From JBHELB01 sp041859045 (lineage in GTDB: Bacteria; Hydrogenedentota; Hydrogenedentia; Hydrogenedentales; SLHB01), in assembly GCA_041859045.1 (NCBI GenBank), contig JBHELB010000008.1:1-64000 (forward strand): a stretch of DNA of 64,000 nt, given 5' to 3'. This document shows positions 43,014 through 52,363 of the stretch, one piece after another; position 1 is the stretch's first letter, and the number at the start of each line of letters is the position of its first letter. The position numbers and the translations under genes are program-made. The notes beneath the pieces were generated by a model. It saw only the letters and a list, made by a program, of their open reading frames with translations, searched no databases and was not told where the DNA came from.

Positions 43014-45407
43014 CTAATTTCGCAACGGTTTACCCTGCGCAAGCATGTGCTGCATGCGTTGCTGCGTTTTCTCCGTGCCGCACAGCGAGAGCATCGCTTC
43101 GCATTCGAGGTCGAGCACGTCTTGCTCCGTCATCGACGCGCCCGCCGGGCGGTCTCCGCCGGTCATCACGCGGGCCAGTTGCTCCGCGATGAGCACATCA
43201 TGACCCGTCGCATAGCCCGCGAGCTGGAATTGATATACCCCCGTGCGCAACGCGGCACGCGCCGGTTCGCCCAGCGCTGTGAGCACGGCCGGCCGCGGTG
43301 GAGTGTACCCCATTTGGGCCAGACCCAGGCACACGTTCTTTGCACGCTGCACCTGGTGTTCGAAGTTTACGCAGATGAAGTCCTGAGCGGAAAGGTATCC
43401 AATGTCGATCGATTCTGGCCCGCTCCCGCTCACCTTGGCCTGCGCGATCGTTTCGAACGCACGACGCACATACGGGAAAGGGTCGCCCTCGGGCACGTTG
43501 GCGGGCACGTAGGCCAGCGCACGCCGCAACATTTCCTTGGTGCCGCCGCCTGCGGGAATAATGCCAACGCCAAACTCGACCAGTCCGCCGTAGGTTTCCG
43601 CGGCGATGACCGTGCGCGCGGCGTGTTGGCAAAGTTCGATACCGCCGCCGAACGTGTAGTGATGCGGCGCGGCGACCACCGGCTTGCGGCAGTAACGCAT
43701 GGCCATGTTCACGCGGTGGAACAGGCGGATGATCGCCTCGAGCGCCTCCCAGCGTTGTTGCATTACCTCGCCGAGAATGAGCATCAGGTTGGCGCCCGCG
43801 CAGAAGTGGGGGCCTTGGTTTGCCACGACGAGCCCCTCGAACTGATCCTCGTTGCACCGGCGCACGCCTTCCTCAAGCAAGTTCAAGAGGTCGCCGTCGA
43901 TGGTGTTCAGTTTCGACTGAAACTCCGCGCAGAGTATGCCATCGCCGAGATCGATCAGCGCACACGAGTCATTCTTCTTGAGCGTGCCATGCGCCATTTT
44001 TGCATCGGCTAGCACGAGTTCGCGCGGATTCGACGAAACGAGGCGGTAATGCCCCAAAGCAAGATCGAAGTAGTAGCGTTGCCCTTTCTCCACCTTATAG
44101 AAAGAGGTCGCTTTTTTCTCGCGCATGCGCAACGCGATCGGCGGCAACGCGATGCCATCCGCCTCCATTCGCGCGCAAACCTCATCAAACCCGAGTACGT
44201 CCCAGGTTTCGAAGAGCCCGATTTCCCACGCAAACCCCCATTTTACCGCGTTGTCGATGTTCACGATGTCGTCCGCGATCTCCGGGATACGGTTCGCCGC
44301 GTAGACCGCCGTGTTCGCGAACACCTTCCAGGCAAAACGCGCGCCGGGATCGTCGCCGGTGTGCATCGCGCGCACCTTCGCCTCCAAGGTCGCTGCGGAC
44401 TTCGCCGCCGCAAGGCACGCGAACGACGGCTTGCGCTGCGGGCGGTACTCGAGCGTCTCGACATCAAGCGACAGAATGACGGGCCGACCTTTCTCGTCCT
44501 TTTCACTCGTGCGCTTGTAGAATCCGGCCCCGGCCTTCGCGCCGAGCAGACCTTTCTCCGCCATGGCCGTCGTCCACGGCAAGGGACGGCACAACTCACG
44601 CGCTTCGTCGCCGGGACAGTTGTCGTAGACGTTCTTGATCACGTGCAGGTAGGTGTCGATTCCTACAATATCCAGCGTACGGAACGTCGCGGACGATGCA
44701 TGGCCGACCTCCGGTCCGGTCAGGGCGTCCACGTCCTCGACGGTCAAGCCGTCCTTCGTGAATTCCGACGCGATGTACTGGCACGCGAACGTCAGAATGC
44801 GATTGCCCACGAAGTTCGGGGTGTCTTTCGCGTAGACCACACCCTTGCCCAGGATATTTTCGGAAAACGCCGCCATGAACCGGACGACTTCCGGCAGTAC
44901 CTCGGGGCCGGGGATGATTTCCATTAGTTTCAGATAGCGCGGAGGGTTAAAAAAATGCGTGCCGAGAAAGTGGCGGCGCATATCGGAGTCCATCCCTTCC
45001 GCTAGGGCGGACAGCAGCACGCCGCTCGTGTTGGTGCTAACGATCGTGCCGGGGCGGCGATGTTTGGCGACCGCCGCAAAGACCGTGCGCTTGACGTCGA
45101 GAGCCTCTTTGACCACCTCAATGACCCAGTCGCAGTCCGCAATCCGCGCGATATCGTCCTCAAGGTTGCCCACTTCAATCAGGGCCAGGTCGTCCGTCCG
45201 GTACAACGGCGCGGGTTTGGCCTTCAGCAGCGCCTGCCGCGCCCCGGCGGCGACGGCATTGCGCTTGGCGCGGTCTGTTGCGGGTGCGCCCGGGGGGAGA
45301 ATGTCCAGCATCAGGCTCGGAATGCCGCAGTTGGCGAGATGCGCGGCGATCGCGCTCCCCATTACTCCAGAACCAAGGACTGCCACGCGTCGGATCTCAT
45401 GGATCAT
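43014..45407 (-). CDS. 3-hydroxyacyl-CoA dehydrogenase/enoyl-CoA hydratase (FadN-like fusion)
   Basis: 797 residues from ATG 45407, AAGGAG seven bases upstream (an ATG six bases earlier would sit on the ribosome site). Order: NAD-binding Rossmann domain (VAVLGSGVMGSAIAAHLAN, FLGTHFFNPPRYLKLMEIIPG), dehydrogenase C-terminal domains, then a crotonase domain near 500-690 with GPHFCAGANLMLI and GGLVEFGVGIIPAGGGTKEM. This dehydrogenase-first order and length match FadN rather than FadB. No thiolase or acyl-CoA dehydrogenase is adjacent. It leads the minus-strand sugar run. Confidence 0.92.
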   Translation of the reverse strand: MIHEIRRVAVLGSGVMGSAIAAHLANCGIPSLMLDILPPGAPATDRAKRNAVAAGARQALLKAKPAPLYRTDDLALIEVGNLEDDIARIADCDWVIEVVKEALDVKRTVFAAVAKHRRPGTIVSTNTSGVLLSALAEGMDSDMRRHFLGTHFFNPPRYLKLMEIIPGPEVLPEVVRFMAAFSENILGKGVVYAKDTPNFVGNRILTFACQYIASEFTKDGLTVEDVDALTGPEVGHASSATFRTLDIVGIDTYLHVIKNVYDNCPGDEARELCRPLPWTTAMAEKGLLGAKAGAGFYKRTSEKDEKGRPVILSLDVETLEYRPQRKPSFACLAAAKSAATLEAKVRAMHTGDDPGARFAWKVFANTAVYAANRIPEIADDIVNIDNAVKWGFAWEIGLFETWDVLGFDEVCARMEADGIALPPIALRMREKKATSFYKVEKGQRYYFDLALGHYRLVSSNPRELVLADAKMAHGTLKKNDSCALIDLGDGILCAEFQSKLNTIDGDLLNLLEEGVRRCNEDQFEGLVVANQGPHFCAGANLMLILGEVMQQRWEALEAIIRLFHRVNMAMRYCRKPVVAAPHHYTFGGGIELCQHAARTVIAAETYGGLVEFGVGIIPAGGGTKEMLRRALAYVPANVPEGDPFPYVRRAFETIAQAKVSGSGPESIDIGYLSAQDFICVNFEHQVQRAKNVCLGLAQMGYTPPRPAVLTALGEPARAALRTGVYQFQLAGYATGHDVLIAEQLARVMTGGDRPAGASMTEQDVLDLECEAMLSLCGTEKTQQRMQHMLAQGKPLRN

Positions 45408-45568
45408 GTCCATTCTCCTTTTGTCAGGAACTTCCTCCTCGGTACTGCGTGTCTCTCCATGCTACGCCTGGAGAGGGAAACGGTCAATAGGCGCAAAGAC
45501 TTCCCTCTCCGCCAACGCTTCCGGCATAATGCTCCAGGTTGACCGCGGCACGAGAAACAAGGACGCAT

Positions 45569-47257
45569 ATGAACATTCTTGGCATAGGCGGTTATTCGCA
45601 TGATTCGGCGGCGGCGCTGGTATGCGATGGGCAGTTGGTGGCGGGAGTCGCGGAGGAGCGCATCTCGCGCATCAAGCACCAGGGCGGCGTGCCTCGGCTG
45701 GCCGCGCAGTATTGTCTCGACGCGGCGGGACTGAAACCCGGCGACGTCGACCATGTCGCCTGTTACATGCGGCCCGGGCAACGGCTGTTCCGCCGTATCC
45801 CATACCGCATCGGCACCGTCCTCAAGAGTCCGCGCTATGCGGCGGGGTATATTGCCTACGAACTTATTCACAACGCGCAGTACGCGGCGGGCATGCGCAG
45901 CTTGTGCGGGCCGAAGACGCGTCTGCACTTCATGGAACACCACCCCGCTCACGCGGCCAGCGCGTTCCTCGTGAGCCCGTTCGACGAGGCGGCGCTGCTC
46001 ACGGTCGACTACATCGGCGAATGGGATGTGACGTGGGCGGGCGTGGGGCGCGGGGCATCGATTTCGCGCCTGTGGTCCGAGCACTATCCGCATTCGCTCG
46101 GCGTGCTGTACACCGCGATCACGGACTATCTGGGGTTTCGGCGTGCATCGGATGAATACAAAGTCATGGGCCTGGCATCGTACGGCGAGCCGGAGTACCT
46201 CGACGAGTTTCGCAAGATTGTGCAGCCCAAGGATAACGCGCGGTACGCGCTCGATTTGTCGTGGTTCGCTTGTCACTACCTGCCCGGCTCGCGCCACGGG
46301 TACTTCTCGCAGAAGTTTCTTGATCGCTTCGGGCCGCGCCGCCGCAAGGACGAACCCATCGAAAAGCGGCATGAAAACATCGCCGCGTCCGTGCAAAAGG
46401 TGCTCGAAGAAGCCGTGTTGCGTATGGCGGTGGACTTGCAGAAGCAGACCGGCCTCAAGCGACTGTGCATGGCGGGCGGTGTGGCGCTGAACTGTTCGAT
46501 GAACGGCCGCCTGTTGCGCGAAGGTCCGTTTGACGAGATCTTTGTCCAGCCCGCGGCGGGCGACGATGGCATCGCGATCGGCGGCGCGTTTCAACTGCAC
46601 CATCAACTGACTGGGCGTCCACGGGAGTTCGTGTTACGCGATGCGCGCATCGGGCCGTCGTTCTCCAACGAAGAGATCCACCGCTTTCTCGAGATGGCGA
46701 AGATACCGCACGAGCGTCCCGTGGATTGGATCGAGCGCGCGGCGGAATTACTGGCGCAAGGCATGATTACGGGGTGGTATCAGGGCCGCATGGAATTCGG
46801 TCCGCGCGCGCTGGGCTCGCGCAGTATCCTGGCCGATCCGACGCGCCCGGACATGAAGGATCTAATCAACCACTACGTGAAACACCGCGAAGAGTTCCGG
46901 CCGTTCGCGCCGAGTTGCCTCAAAGAACGCGCCCCAGAGTTCTTCGAAGGATGCGCCGATTCGCCGTTCATGTTGTTCGTGCACCCTGTGCGCCCGGAGA
47001 AACGCGCGCAGGTTCCTGCGATCACACACATCGACGGCACCGCGCGCGTGCAGACCGTCGATCGCGACGTGAACCCCGAGTACTACCGCCTCATTGAGGC
47101 GTTCGAGCGGCGTCGCGGTGTGCCGATGGTGCTGAACACCTCGTTCAACGTGATGGGCGAGCCCATTGTGCACACGCCGTCCGACGCAGTGCGTTGTTTC
47201 TACAGCACCGGCATGGACGCGCTCGTCATCGGCGACTGCGTGGTGCTCAAGCGGTGA
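45569..47257 (+). CDS. Carbamoyltransferase, NodU/CmcH family
   Basis: 562 residues from ATG 45569 (AAGGA upstream). N-terminal Kae1-like region: NILGIGGYSHDSAAALV, AEERISRIKHQGG and the metal ligands in MEHHPAHAASAF. C-terminal YrdC-unlike domain with QGRMEFGPRALGSRSILADP and KHREEFRPFAPS. Members transfer carbamoyl phosphate to hydroxyls of sugars or antibiotics (Nod factor, cephamycin, tobramycin). GTGA overlap with a GT4 gene points to a carbamoylated glycan. Confidence 0.92.
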   Translation: MNILGIGGYSHDSAAALVCDGQLVAGVAEERISRIKHQGGVPRLAAQYCLDAAGLKPGDVDHVACYMRPGQRLFRRIPYRIGTVLKSPRYAAGYIAYELIHNAQYAAGMRSLCGPKTRLHFMEHHPAHAASAFLVSPFDEAALLTVDYIGEWDVTWAGVGRGASISRLWSEHYPHSLGVLYTAITDYLGFRRASDEYKVMGLASYGEPEYLDEFRKIVQPKDNARYALDLSWFACHYLPGSRHGYFSQKFLDRFGPRRRKDEPIEKRHENIAASVQKVLEEAVLRMAVDLQKQTGLKRLCMAGGVALNCSMNGRLLREGPFDEIFVQPAAGDDGIAIGGAFQLHHQLTGRPREFVLRDARIGPSFSNEEIHRFLEMAKIPHERPVDWIERAAELLAQGMITGWYQGRMEFGPRALGSRSILADPTRPDMKDLINHYVKHREEFRPFAPSCLKERAPEFFEGCADSPFMLFVHPVRPEKRAQVPAITHIDGTARVQTVDRDVNPEYYRLIEAFERRRGVPMVLNTSFNVMGEPIVHTPSDAVRCFYSTGMDALVIGDCVVLKR

Positions 47258-48375
47258 GAGTTTTCATCCCCACCGCGGACTATCCGCCAATTGAGGGCGG
47301 CATTAGTTCCGTGGCGTTGCACGTGTCGCGCGAACTGTCGCGGATGGGCCACGAAGTCACCGTACTCGCGCCGTATTTTCCCGGCATGGACGCTTTCGAC
47401 GAGGCCGAGCCCGCCCGCGTCGTGCGCTATCGCGGTTACGGGTGGGGGTGGTTGCGGCTTCTTCCAATTCTGCTGTACGGCTGGCGCGCCGCACGCCGCG
47501 CGGACGTGCTTATTGCGATCAACGTGGCGTATGGCGGGCTGCTCGGCCTGCTGACGCCGCGCACGCCCATGCTTGTTTTCGCCTACGCCTACGAGTTCCT
47601 GAAATTCGGCCGCGCGCCACTGCTGGGAGCCTTGCTCCGCCGCGTGTATGCTCGCGCGCGGGCCATCGTCGCGATCAGCAACTTTACCCGCGATCAACTC
47701 GCGGCGTTCGGCGTGCCGCAGGAACGCATTTCCGTCGCGTATCCCGGTGCGCCAACATCGGTGGAGTTTACGGAGGATGAACTCGGCGCCGTGCGCCGCC
47801 GCCACGGCCTCGAGCGCGCACGCGTCATTCTTGCGGTTGGACGCTTCATACCGCGCAAGAACCATCTCGCGCTGATTGAGGCGCTTCCCACCGTGCTTGA
47901 GAGCGTGCCGGATGCGCTGCTCGTGCTTGTGGGGCAGGGGCCCATGCGCGATGCCGTCGAGCGCCGCGCAAAGGAACTCGGTGTCCGCCCGCGGGTCGTG
48001 CTGACGGGGCGTCTTGAAGACCGCGAGGTCGCCGCGCTCTATGCGTTGTGCGACGTGTTCGCGCTGCCCACGGGCACGGACGCGCGCGGGCAAGTCGAGG
48101 GATTTGGCCTCGTATTCAGCGAGGCGCACGCCTACGGCAAGCCCGTGGTGGCGGGGCGTTCGGGCGGCGTGGTGGACGCCGTGATTGATGGCGAGACAGG
48201 CCTATTTGTCGAAGCGAATGACGCGCAGGCGCTTGCCGAGGCATTGGTGCGAGTGCTCAAAGACCCTGATTTGGCGCGGCATTTGGGAGAAAACGGCAAA
48301 CGTCGCGTTGAGACCGAGCTGAACTGGGCCGAATTCACGCGGCGCTCGCTGGCGGCACTGGAGAAAACGCGATGA
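47254..48375 (+). CDS. Glycosyltransferase, GT4 family
   Basis: 373 residues from GTG 47254 (overlapping the previous stop). Two Rossmann-like domains: PPIEGGISSVALHVSRELSRMGHEVTVLAP at the N-terminus, then VAISNFTRDQL, AVGRFIPRKNHLALIEALP and EGFGLVFSEAHAYGKPVVAGRSGGV with the E-x7-E-type motif. A retaining, nucleotide-sugar-using enzyme of surface glycan assembly. Overlaps the next GT4 by ATGA. Confidence 0.92.
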   Translation: MRVFIPTADYPPIEGGISSVALHVSRELSRMGHEVTVLAPYFPGMDAFDEAEPARVVRYRGYGWGWLRLLPILLYGWRAARRADVLIAINVAYGGLLGLLTPRTPMLVFAYAYEFLKFGRAPLLGALLRRVYARARAIVAISNFTRDQLAAFGVPQERISVAYPGAPTSVEFTEDELGAVRRRHGLERARVILAVGRFIPRKNHLALIEALPTVLESVPDALLVLVGQGPMRDAVERRAKELGVRPRVVLTGRLEDREVAALYALCDVFALPTGTDARGQVEGFGLVFSEAHAYGKPVVAGRSGGVVDAVIDGETGLFVEANDAQALAEALVRVLKDPDLARHLGENGKRRVETELNWAEFTRRSLAALEKTR

Positions 48376-49559
48376 AGCGTCTGCGCGTGGCCCATGTGAT
48401 TACGCGCCTGTGCCAGGGCGGCGCGCAGGAAAACACGCTGAACACGGTGTTGTTGCACGACCGCGCGCGATATGAGCCCGAACTGATCACTGGGGTCGTC
48501 GAGCCGGGCGAAGCGTCGATCGAGTTCAAGGCCGAAGAAGCGGGCGTGACCGTGTTGCGTATCCCGGATCTCATGCGTGCTGTTGCGCCGTTGCATGATT
48601 GGCGCGCCTTGCGCGAGCTCACGCGATTGTTTCGTGAACGCCGCTACGACATCGTTCACACGCACACCTCGAAGGCCGGATACGTCGGCCGTTTGGCGGC
48701 GGCGCGCGCGGGGGTTCCCGTCGTGGTTCACACCCCGCACGGCCATGTGTTCGACGGCTATTTCTCGAAGCCTGTAACGCGGCTGTTCATTGCGCTCGAG
48801 CGGCATGCCGCGCGCAAGACAGATCGCATTATCGCGTTGACACCGCGCGGCATTGAGGAGCATCTCGCCGAGGGGATTGGCCGCCGCGAACAGTACGCGG
48901 CGATTTTCAGCGGTATCGACCTGCGGCCTTTTGCACATCACGACGCCTTACGCGCGGGAACGCGCACGGCTGCGGGGTATACCGACGCCGACTTCATCGT
49001 GGGGTGCGCGGGACGCCTTGAGCCGGTCAAGGGGTTTAGCCTCGCCATCGAAGCCGCACGGCGCGTGTGCGCGGAATGTTCGAACGTGCGCTTCCTGCTC
49101 GCCGGTGCAGGCCCGCTTGAGCCCGAGCTTCGCGCGATGGCTGCGCCGCTCGGCGATAGGTTCCAGTTCGTGGGGTTCCAGCATGACGTCGCGCGGTTCA
49201 TGGCCGGGCTCGACCTTTTTGTCCTGCCATCGCTCAACGAAGGGATGGGCCGCGTGCTGCTGGAATGCGGCGCGGCGGGCGTTGCGGCGGTGGCGACGCG
49301 GGTCGGCGGCGTGCCGGACATCGTGGTGGACGGAGAGACCGGCCTCCTTGTGCCGCCACGCGCTCCAGACGCACTCGCGGCGGCTATTTTGACTCTCGTT
49401 CGCGATCCCGCGCGTGCTCGCAGGATGGGTCAGGCCGCACGCGCGCGCATCGTGCCCGCGTATGGCATCGAAGAGATGGTGCGCAAGATCCAGGCGCTGT
49501 ATGAGGACGTGGTCGCGCTCAAAATCGAGGCGGGTAACGCGGGAAATCAGTCGCTCTGA
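48372..49559 (+). CDS. Glycosyltransferase, GT4 family
   Basis: 395 residues. VAHVITRLCQGGAQENTLNTV, DIVHTHTSKAGYVGRLAA and VVHTPHGHVFDGYFS mark the acceptor domain; AGRLEPVKGFSLAIEAARR and SLNEGMGRVLLECGAAGVAAVATRVGG the donor domain. This pattern is close to lipid-linked oligosaccharide and capsule GT4 enzymes. Third gene of the carbamoyltransferase-GT4-GT4 unit. Confidence 0.92.
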   Translation: MKRLRVAHVITRLCQGGAQENTLNTVLLHDRARYEPELITGVVEPGEASIEFKAEEAGVTVLRIPDLMRAVAPLHDWRALRELTRLFRERRYDIVHTHTSKAGYVGRLAAARAGVPVVVHTPHGHVFDGYFSKPVTRLFIALERHAARKTDRIIALTPRGIEEHLAEGIGRREQYAAIFSGIDLRPFAHHDALRAGTRTAAGYTDADFIVGCAGRLEPVKGFSLAIEAARRVCAECSNVRFLLAGAGPLEPELRAMAAPLGDRFQFVGFQHDVARFMAGLDLFVLPSLNEGMGRVLLECGAAGVAAVATRVGGVPDIVVDGETGLLVPPRAPDALAAAILTLVRDPARARRMGQAARARIVPAYGIEEMVRKIQALYEDVVALKIEAGNAGNQSL

Positions 49560-49578
49560 AAAGAAAAGGCTGGGCGTT

Positions 49579-49608
49579 TTGCGCGATGAAATGGGAGGTG
49601 AGTATACT
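49579..49608 (+). promoter_or_regulatory. Possible promoter of hemB
   Basis: TTGCGC (49579-49584), 18-bp spacer, TATACT (49603-49608); leader about 50 nt. Confidence 0.45.
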
Positions 49609-49665
49609 CGCCTTTCATGAACAGATGTCCATCGCGATCGGCCTCAACGTTCCGGAGGAAATGAA

Positions 49666-50664
49666 ATGCCGTATCCCATTCATCGTTTGCGGCGCATGCG
49701 CCGGAATCCCACGTTCCGCCGTATGGTGCGCGAAACCGACTTACGGGTGGACCATCTCATCGCGCCGCTGTTCGTGCGGCCGGGCGAAGGCGTCCGTGCG
49801 CCGATCGCCTCAATGCCGGGACAGTTTCAACTCTCGCCGGATACATTGGTGGAGGAAGCCCGCGCGTTGGCGGACCTCGGCGTGCCTGCGGTGCTGCTGT
49901 TCGGTATCCCGGAGCACAAAGACGCGCTGGGCAGCGAGGCGTACGCCGACGACGGAATCGTGTGCAGGGCGATCGACGCGCTCAAGAAGGCCTGCCCGGG
50001 ACTCTGCGTCATTACCGACGTATGCCTATGCGAATACACGGACCACGGCCACTGCGGCGTGGTGCGGAAGAACCGCGATGGCGCGATGGACGTGGACAAC
50101 GACGCGACGTTGGAGCTGTTGGCGCGCGAGGCGATTGCCCACGTGCGCGCGGGGGCCGACATGGTCGCGCCGTCGGACATGATGGACGGCCGCGTGGGGC
50201 GCCTGCGCGATGCGCTCGACGTGGCGGGTTTCGACGACGTGCCGATCATGGCCTATAGCGCGAAATTCGCATCCGCATTCTACGGCCCCTTCCGCGACGC
50301 GGCAGAATCGCCCCCGCAGTTCGGCGATCGCTGTTCGTACCAGATGGATCCCGCGAATCACGTCGAGGCGCTGCGCGAGATCGCGTTGGACATCGAAGAA
50401 GGCGCGGACATCGTCATGGTGAAACCGGGATTGCCGTACCTGGACATCGTTCGCGCGGCCGCGGACACGTTCGACACGCCGCTGGCCGTGTATAACGTCT
50501 CGGGTGAGTACGCGATGGTAAAGGCCGCCGCCGCCAACGGCTGGCTCGACGAACGCCGCACGGTGATGGAGTTGCTGCTGGGCTTTCGCCGGGCGGGCGC
50601 GCAATTGATTCTGACCTACCACGCGCGCGACGCCGCGCAGTGGCTTGCGAAAGCAGGGGCATAG
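49666..50664 (+). CDS. hemB: Delta-aminolevulinic acid dehydratase (porphobilinogen synthase)
   Basis: 332 residues behind GGAGGAA. Joins two 5-aminolevulinates into porphobilinogen for haem and corrinoid synthesis. Cys-type zinc site DVCLCEYTDHGHCG, Schiff-base lysines in MAYSAKF and MVKPGLPYLDIV. The start RRMRRNPTFRRMVRET is the conserved N-terminal arm. Monocistronic by spacing. Confidence 0.96.
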   Translation: MPYPIHRLRRMRRNPTFRRMVRETDLRVDHLIAPLFVRPGEGVRAPIASMPGQFQLSPDTLVEEARALADLGVPAVLLFGIPEHKDALGSEAYADDGIVCRAIDALKKACPGLCVITDVCLCEYTDHGHCGVVRKNRDGAMDVDNDATLELLAREAIAHVRAGADMVAPSDMMDGRVGRLRDALDVAGFDDVPIMAYSAKFASAFYGPFRDAAESPPQFGDRCSYQMDPANHVEALREIALDIEEGADIVMVKPGLPYLDIVRAAADTFDTPLAVYNVSGEYAMVKAAAANGWLDERRTVMELLLGFRRAGAQLILTYHARDAAQWLAKAGA

Positions 50665-50697
50665 AAAGAAAAACGGAGGAACACGTCCTTTCCTCCG
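50665..50697 (-). terminator. Terminator of tatA (minus strand)
   Basis: CGGAGGA (50674-50680) and TCCTCCG (50691-50697) pair. Read on the minus strand the hairpin is followed by TTTTTCTTTC. Confidence 0.75.
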
Positions 50698-50716
50698 AAA
50701 ATCAGCTTTCAGACGT

Positions 50717-50911
50717 CTATGCTTTGGGTTCTTGGTCGTTCTTGGAGTCGTCCGCGTTGTCGATGAACTTCTCGGGTGTCTTCACCGTCGAGCGGAACTC
50801 ACTAATCGCCGTGCCCAGCGCCTTGCCAACCTGCGGCAGCTTGCCGACGCCGAAGATAATTACGACGATCACCAAAACTATGACCAGTTCCATGGGGCCA
50901 AGGCCAAACAT
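50717..50911 (-). CDS. tatA: Sec-independent translocase TatA/TatB-type subunit
   Basis: 64 residues from ATG 50911, behind AAGGAG. MFGLGPMELVIVLVIVVIIFGVGKLPQVGKALG gives the single membrane helix, the FG-LP hinge and the amphipathic helix of TatA. The charged tail is short. TatC and other Tat genes are not adjacent. Sits between its own promoter and terminator. Confidence 0.92.
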   Translation of the reverse strand: MFGLGPMELVIVLVIVVIIFGVGKLPQVGKALGTAISEFRSTVKTPEKFIDNADDSKNDQEPKA

Positions 50912-50970
50912 ATCAGGCTCCTTGCACATCTACGCGTTTGCGCCCTGTAGCGCAGTATCCACACGCATCC

Positions 50971-50999
50971 AGTATAGGTCCGGCGAGAAGATGGGTCAA
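50971..50999 (-). promoter_or_regulatory. Sigma-70-type promoter of tatA
   Basis: On the minus strand TTGACC (50999-50994), 17-bp spacer, TATACT (50976-50971). Leader about 53 nt. Confidence 0.65.
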
Positions 51000-51080
51000 G
51001 AATTTCTCAAAACCCAAATCGCCGGATAACTTTCAGAAAAAGCGTCAGGGGCGTTTTGTCGCGGAAATATCTTGCCTCTA

Positions 51081-51316
51081 ATCCGCGAAGCGGATGACAG
51101 AACGTAGCCTCGGGTGGAACGGAGCGGCGTAGCCGCGAAGTGGAACCCGGGGATGCCCTCCCAAAGAAAAGAACCCCGGAACGGGGTGTTAGGAAATGGG
51201 ATATTTCTCCAAGAAGGCGGCTTTGACACCCGCTGCGCGGGTTCTCTGTTTGGAAGCTACCCCAGGGTTCCGCTTCGCTCCACCCTGGGCTACGTTCTGT
51301 CATCCGCTTCGCGGAT
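51081..51316. repeat. Inverted-repeat element
   Basis: The 29 bases 51081-51109 (core CCGCGAAGCGGATGACAGAA) are the exact reverse complement of 51288-51316. The pairing continues less perfectly for another ~35 bases each side (CGGGTGGAACGGAGCGG... against its inverted partner). The ~150-base centre holds a small ACCCCGGAACGGGGT hairpin and no gene. It looks like a non-coding interspersed element of MITE type. Small frames across it (reading LRSTxGYVLSSASRI) are by-products of the repeat. Confidence 0.8.
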
Positions 51317-51536
51317 TCAGCACGCTTGCGCCAGACCCGCCATTCGCCGCAAGAACGTTTTCGCCAACCGTGAGGGAGATTGCAGAATCCCTCGTATGGG
51401 GCACCACACAGGACCCATCGGGTGCTTCCCTAATACCCACCTTTGCTTGAACACTAAGGGCTTGCGCAAGCTGCTTCGTCTTACCCGGCGATTGGGGGTA
51501 AAACCTCTGATCAACAACGCGTTCCTTGTTGCACTG
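51317..51536. other. Non-coding stretch right of the inverted repeat
   Basis: Between the element and the plsC-like gene I see no supported gene, promoter or terminator. Confidence 0.5.
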
Positions 51537-52352
51537 TCAGCCCGGGGGCGATTCGTGGGCAAGAAGCTGCGCGACGCGATGTTCCGCCAGGGCCGCCAGG
51601 GTCTTCCGGTCGTGTCCGACGGGAGAAATCGGCTCGCCAAAGTGGATTTCGGCCTTGAGGGGGCCCAGGCCCAGGAGGCGGAAAAGATGCGGCGCGAAAA
51701 CGTGGTCTTTCCAGTACGCGATGTCCTCCGCCACATCGACGCCGGGGCGTTCCGCGGACCAACGCAGCGCAACCGGCACAATCGGCGCACCGGTGCGCAC
51801 CGCGGCCTCCACCAACGACGCATGGAAAGGCAAAAGACGCTCGCCGCCGCCGGAAGTGCCTTCGAGAAAGACGCAGACCGAGAACCCCGCCGCGAGGCGC
51901 TCGGCGATGGCCTCATTGGTTTCGGTGAGCCCGCGTTTGCGCGCGCGCACCACGCCGAGATGCTCGGAACCGCGCAGCAACCGCCCTACTAGTGGCCAGG
52001 ACAGCACTTCGGATTTCGCCACGAAGAAACACGGGGTTACGGACGCCAACGCAACGATATCGAGGTATCCAAGATGGTTGGGGGTCAGTAACACGCCAGG
52101 CGGCGGCGGAGTCCCTTGGACCTCGAGGTTAATCTCGATAAGCGTGCGAAAGGTTACCGCCCAACGCTGAGTCCACTGCAACGCCTTGCGGCGCATCTTC
52201 GCCGAATCATGCCGGTAGCGCCAGCGGACGACGCGCCACGCCGCGTACAGTATGCCGCTCGACACGACCAACGCGACGGCGATCAACGCCGCGTGCAGTG
52301 CGTCGGAACGCGCCCGTAAAGGCATGGATTTACTTGATTCGAAAGAAGCCAT
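51537..52352 (-). CDS. 1-acyl-glycerol-3-phosphate acyltransferase-like (PlsC/OlsA family)
   Basis: 271 residues from ATG 52352; the frame runs further but overlaps the upstream gene. One N-terminal hydrophobic helix precedes the PlsC motifs: the HX4D-type box appears as NHLGYLD, FVAKSEV, and VFLEGTSGGGERLLPFHASLVEAA. It follows the OlsB-like gene by 11 bases, so by analogy with olsBA it probably adds the second acyl chain to lyso-ornithine lipid. A phosphatidic-acid role is possible but the pairing favours OlsA. Confidence 0.85.
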   Translation of the reverse strand: MASFESSKSMPLRARSDALHAALIAVALVVSSGILYAAWRVVRWRYRHDSAKMRRKALQWTQRWAVTFRTLIEINLEVQGTPPPPGVLLTPNHLGYLDIVALASVTPCFFVAKSEVLSWPLVGRLLRGSEHLGVVRARKRGLTETNEAIAERLAAGFSVCVFLEGTSGGGERLLPFHASLVEAAVRTGAPIVPVALRWSAERPGVDVAEDIAYWKDHVFAPHLFRLLGLGPLKAEIHFGEPISPVGHDRKTLAALAEHRVAQLLAHESPPG

Positions 52353-52363
52353 AGCGCCGCCTG

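Noticed and set aside
51317..51916. 199-residue minus frame overlapping the PlsC-like gene's end
   Set aside because: Out of frame with the PlsC motifs and Arg/Ser-rich; a shadow frame.
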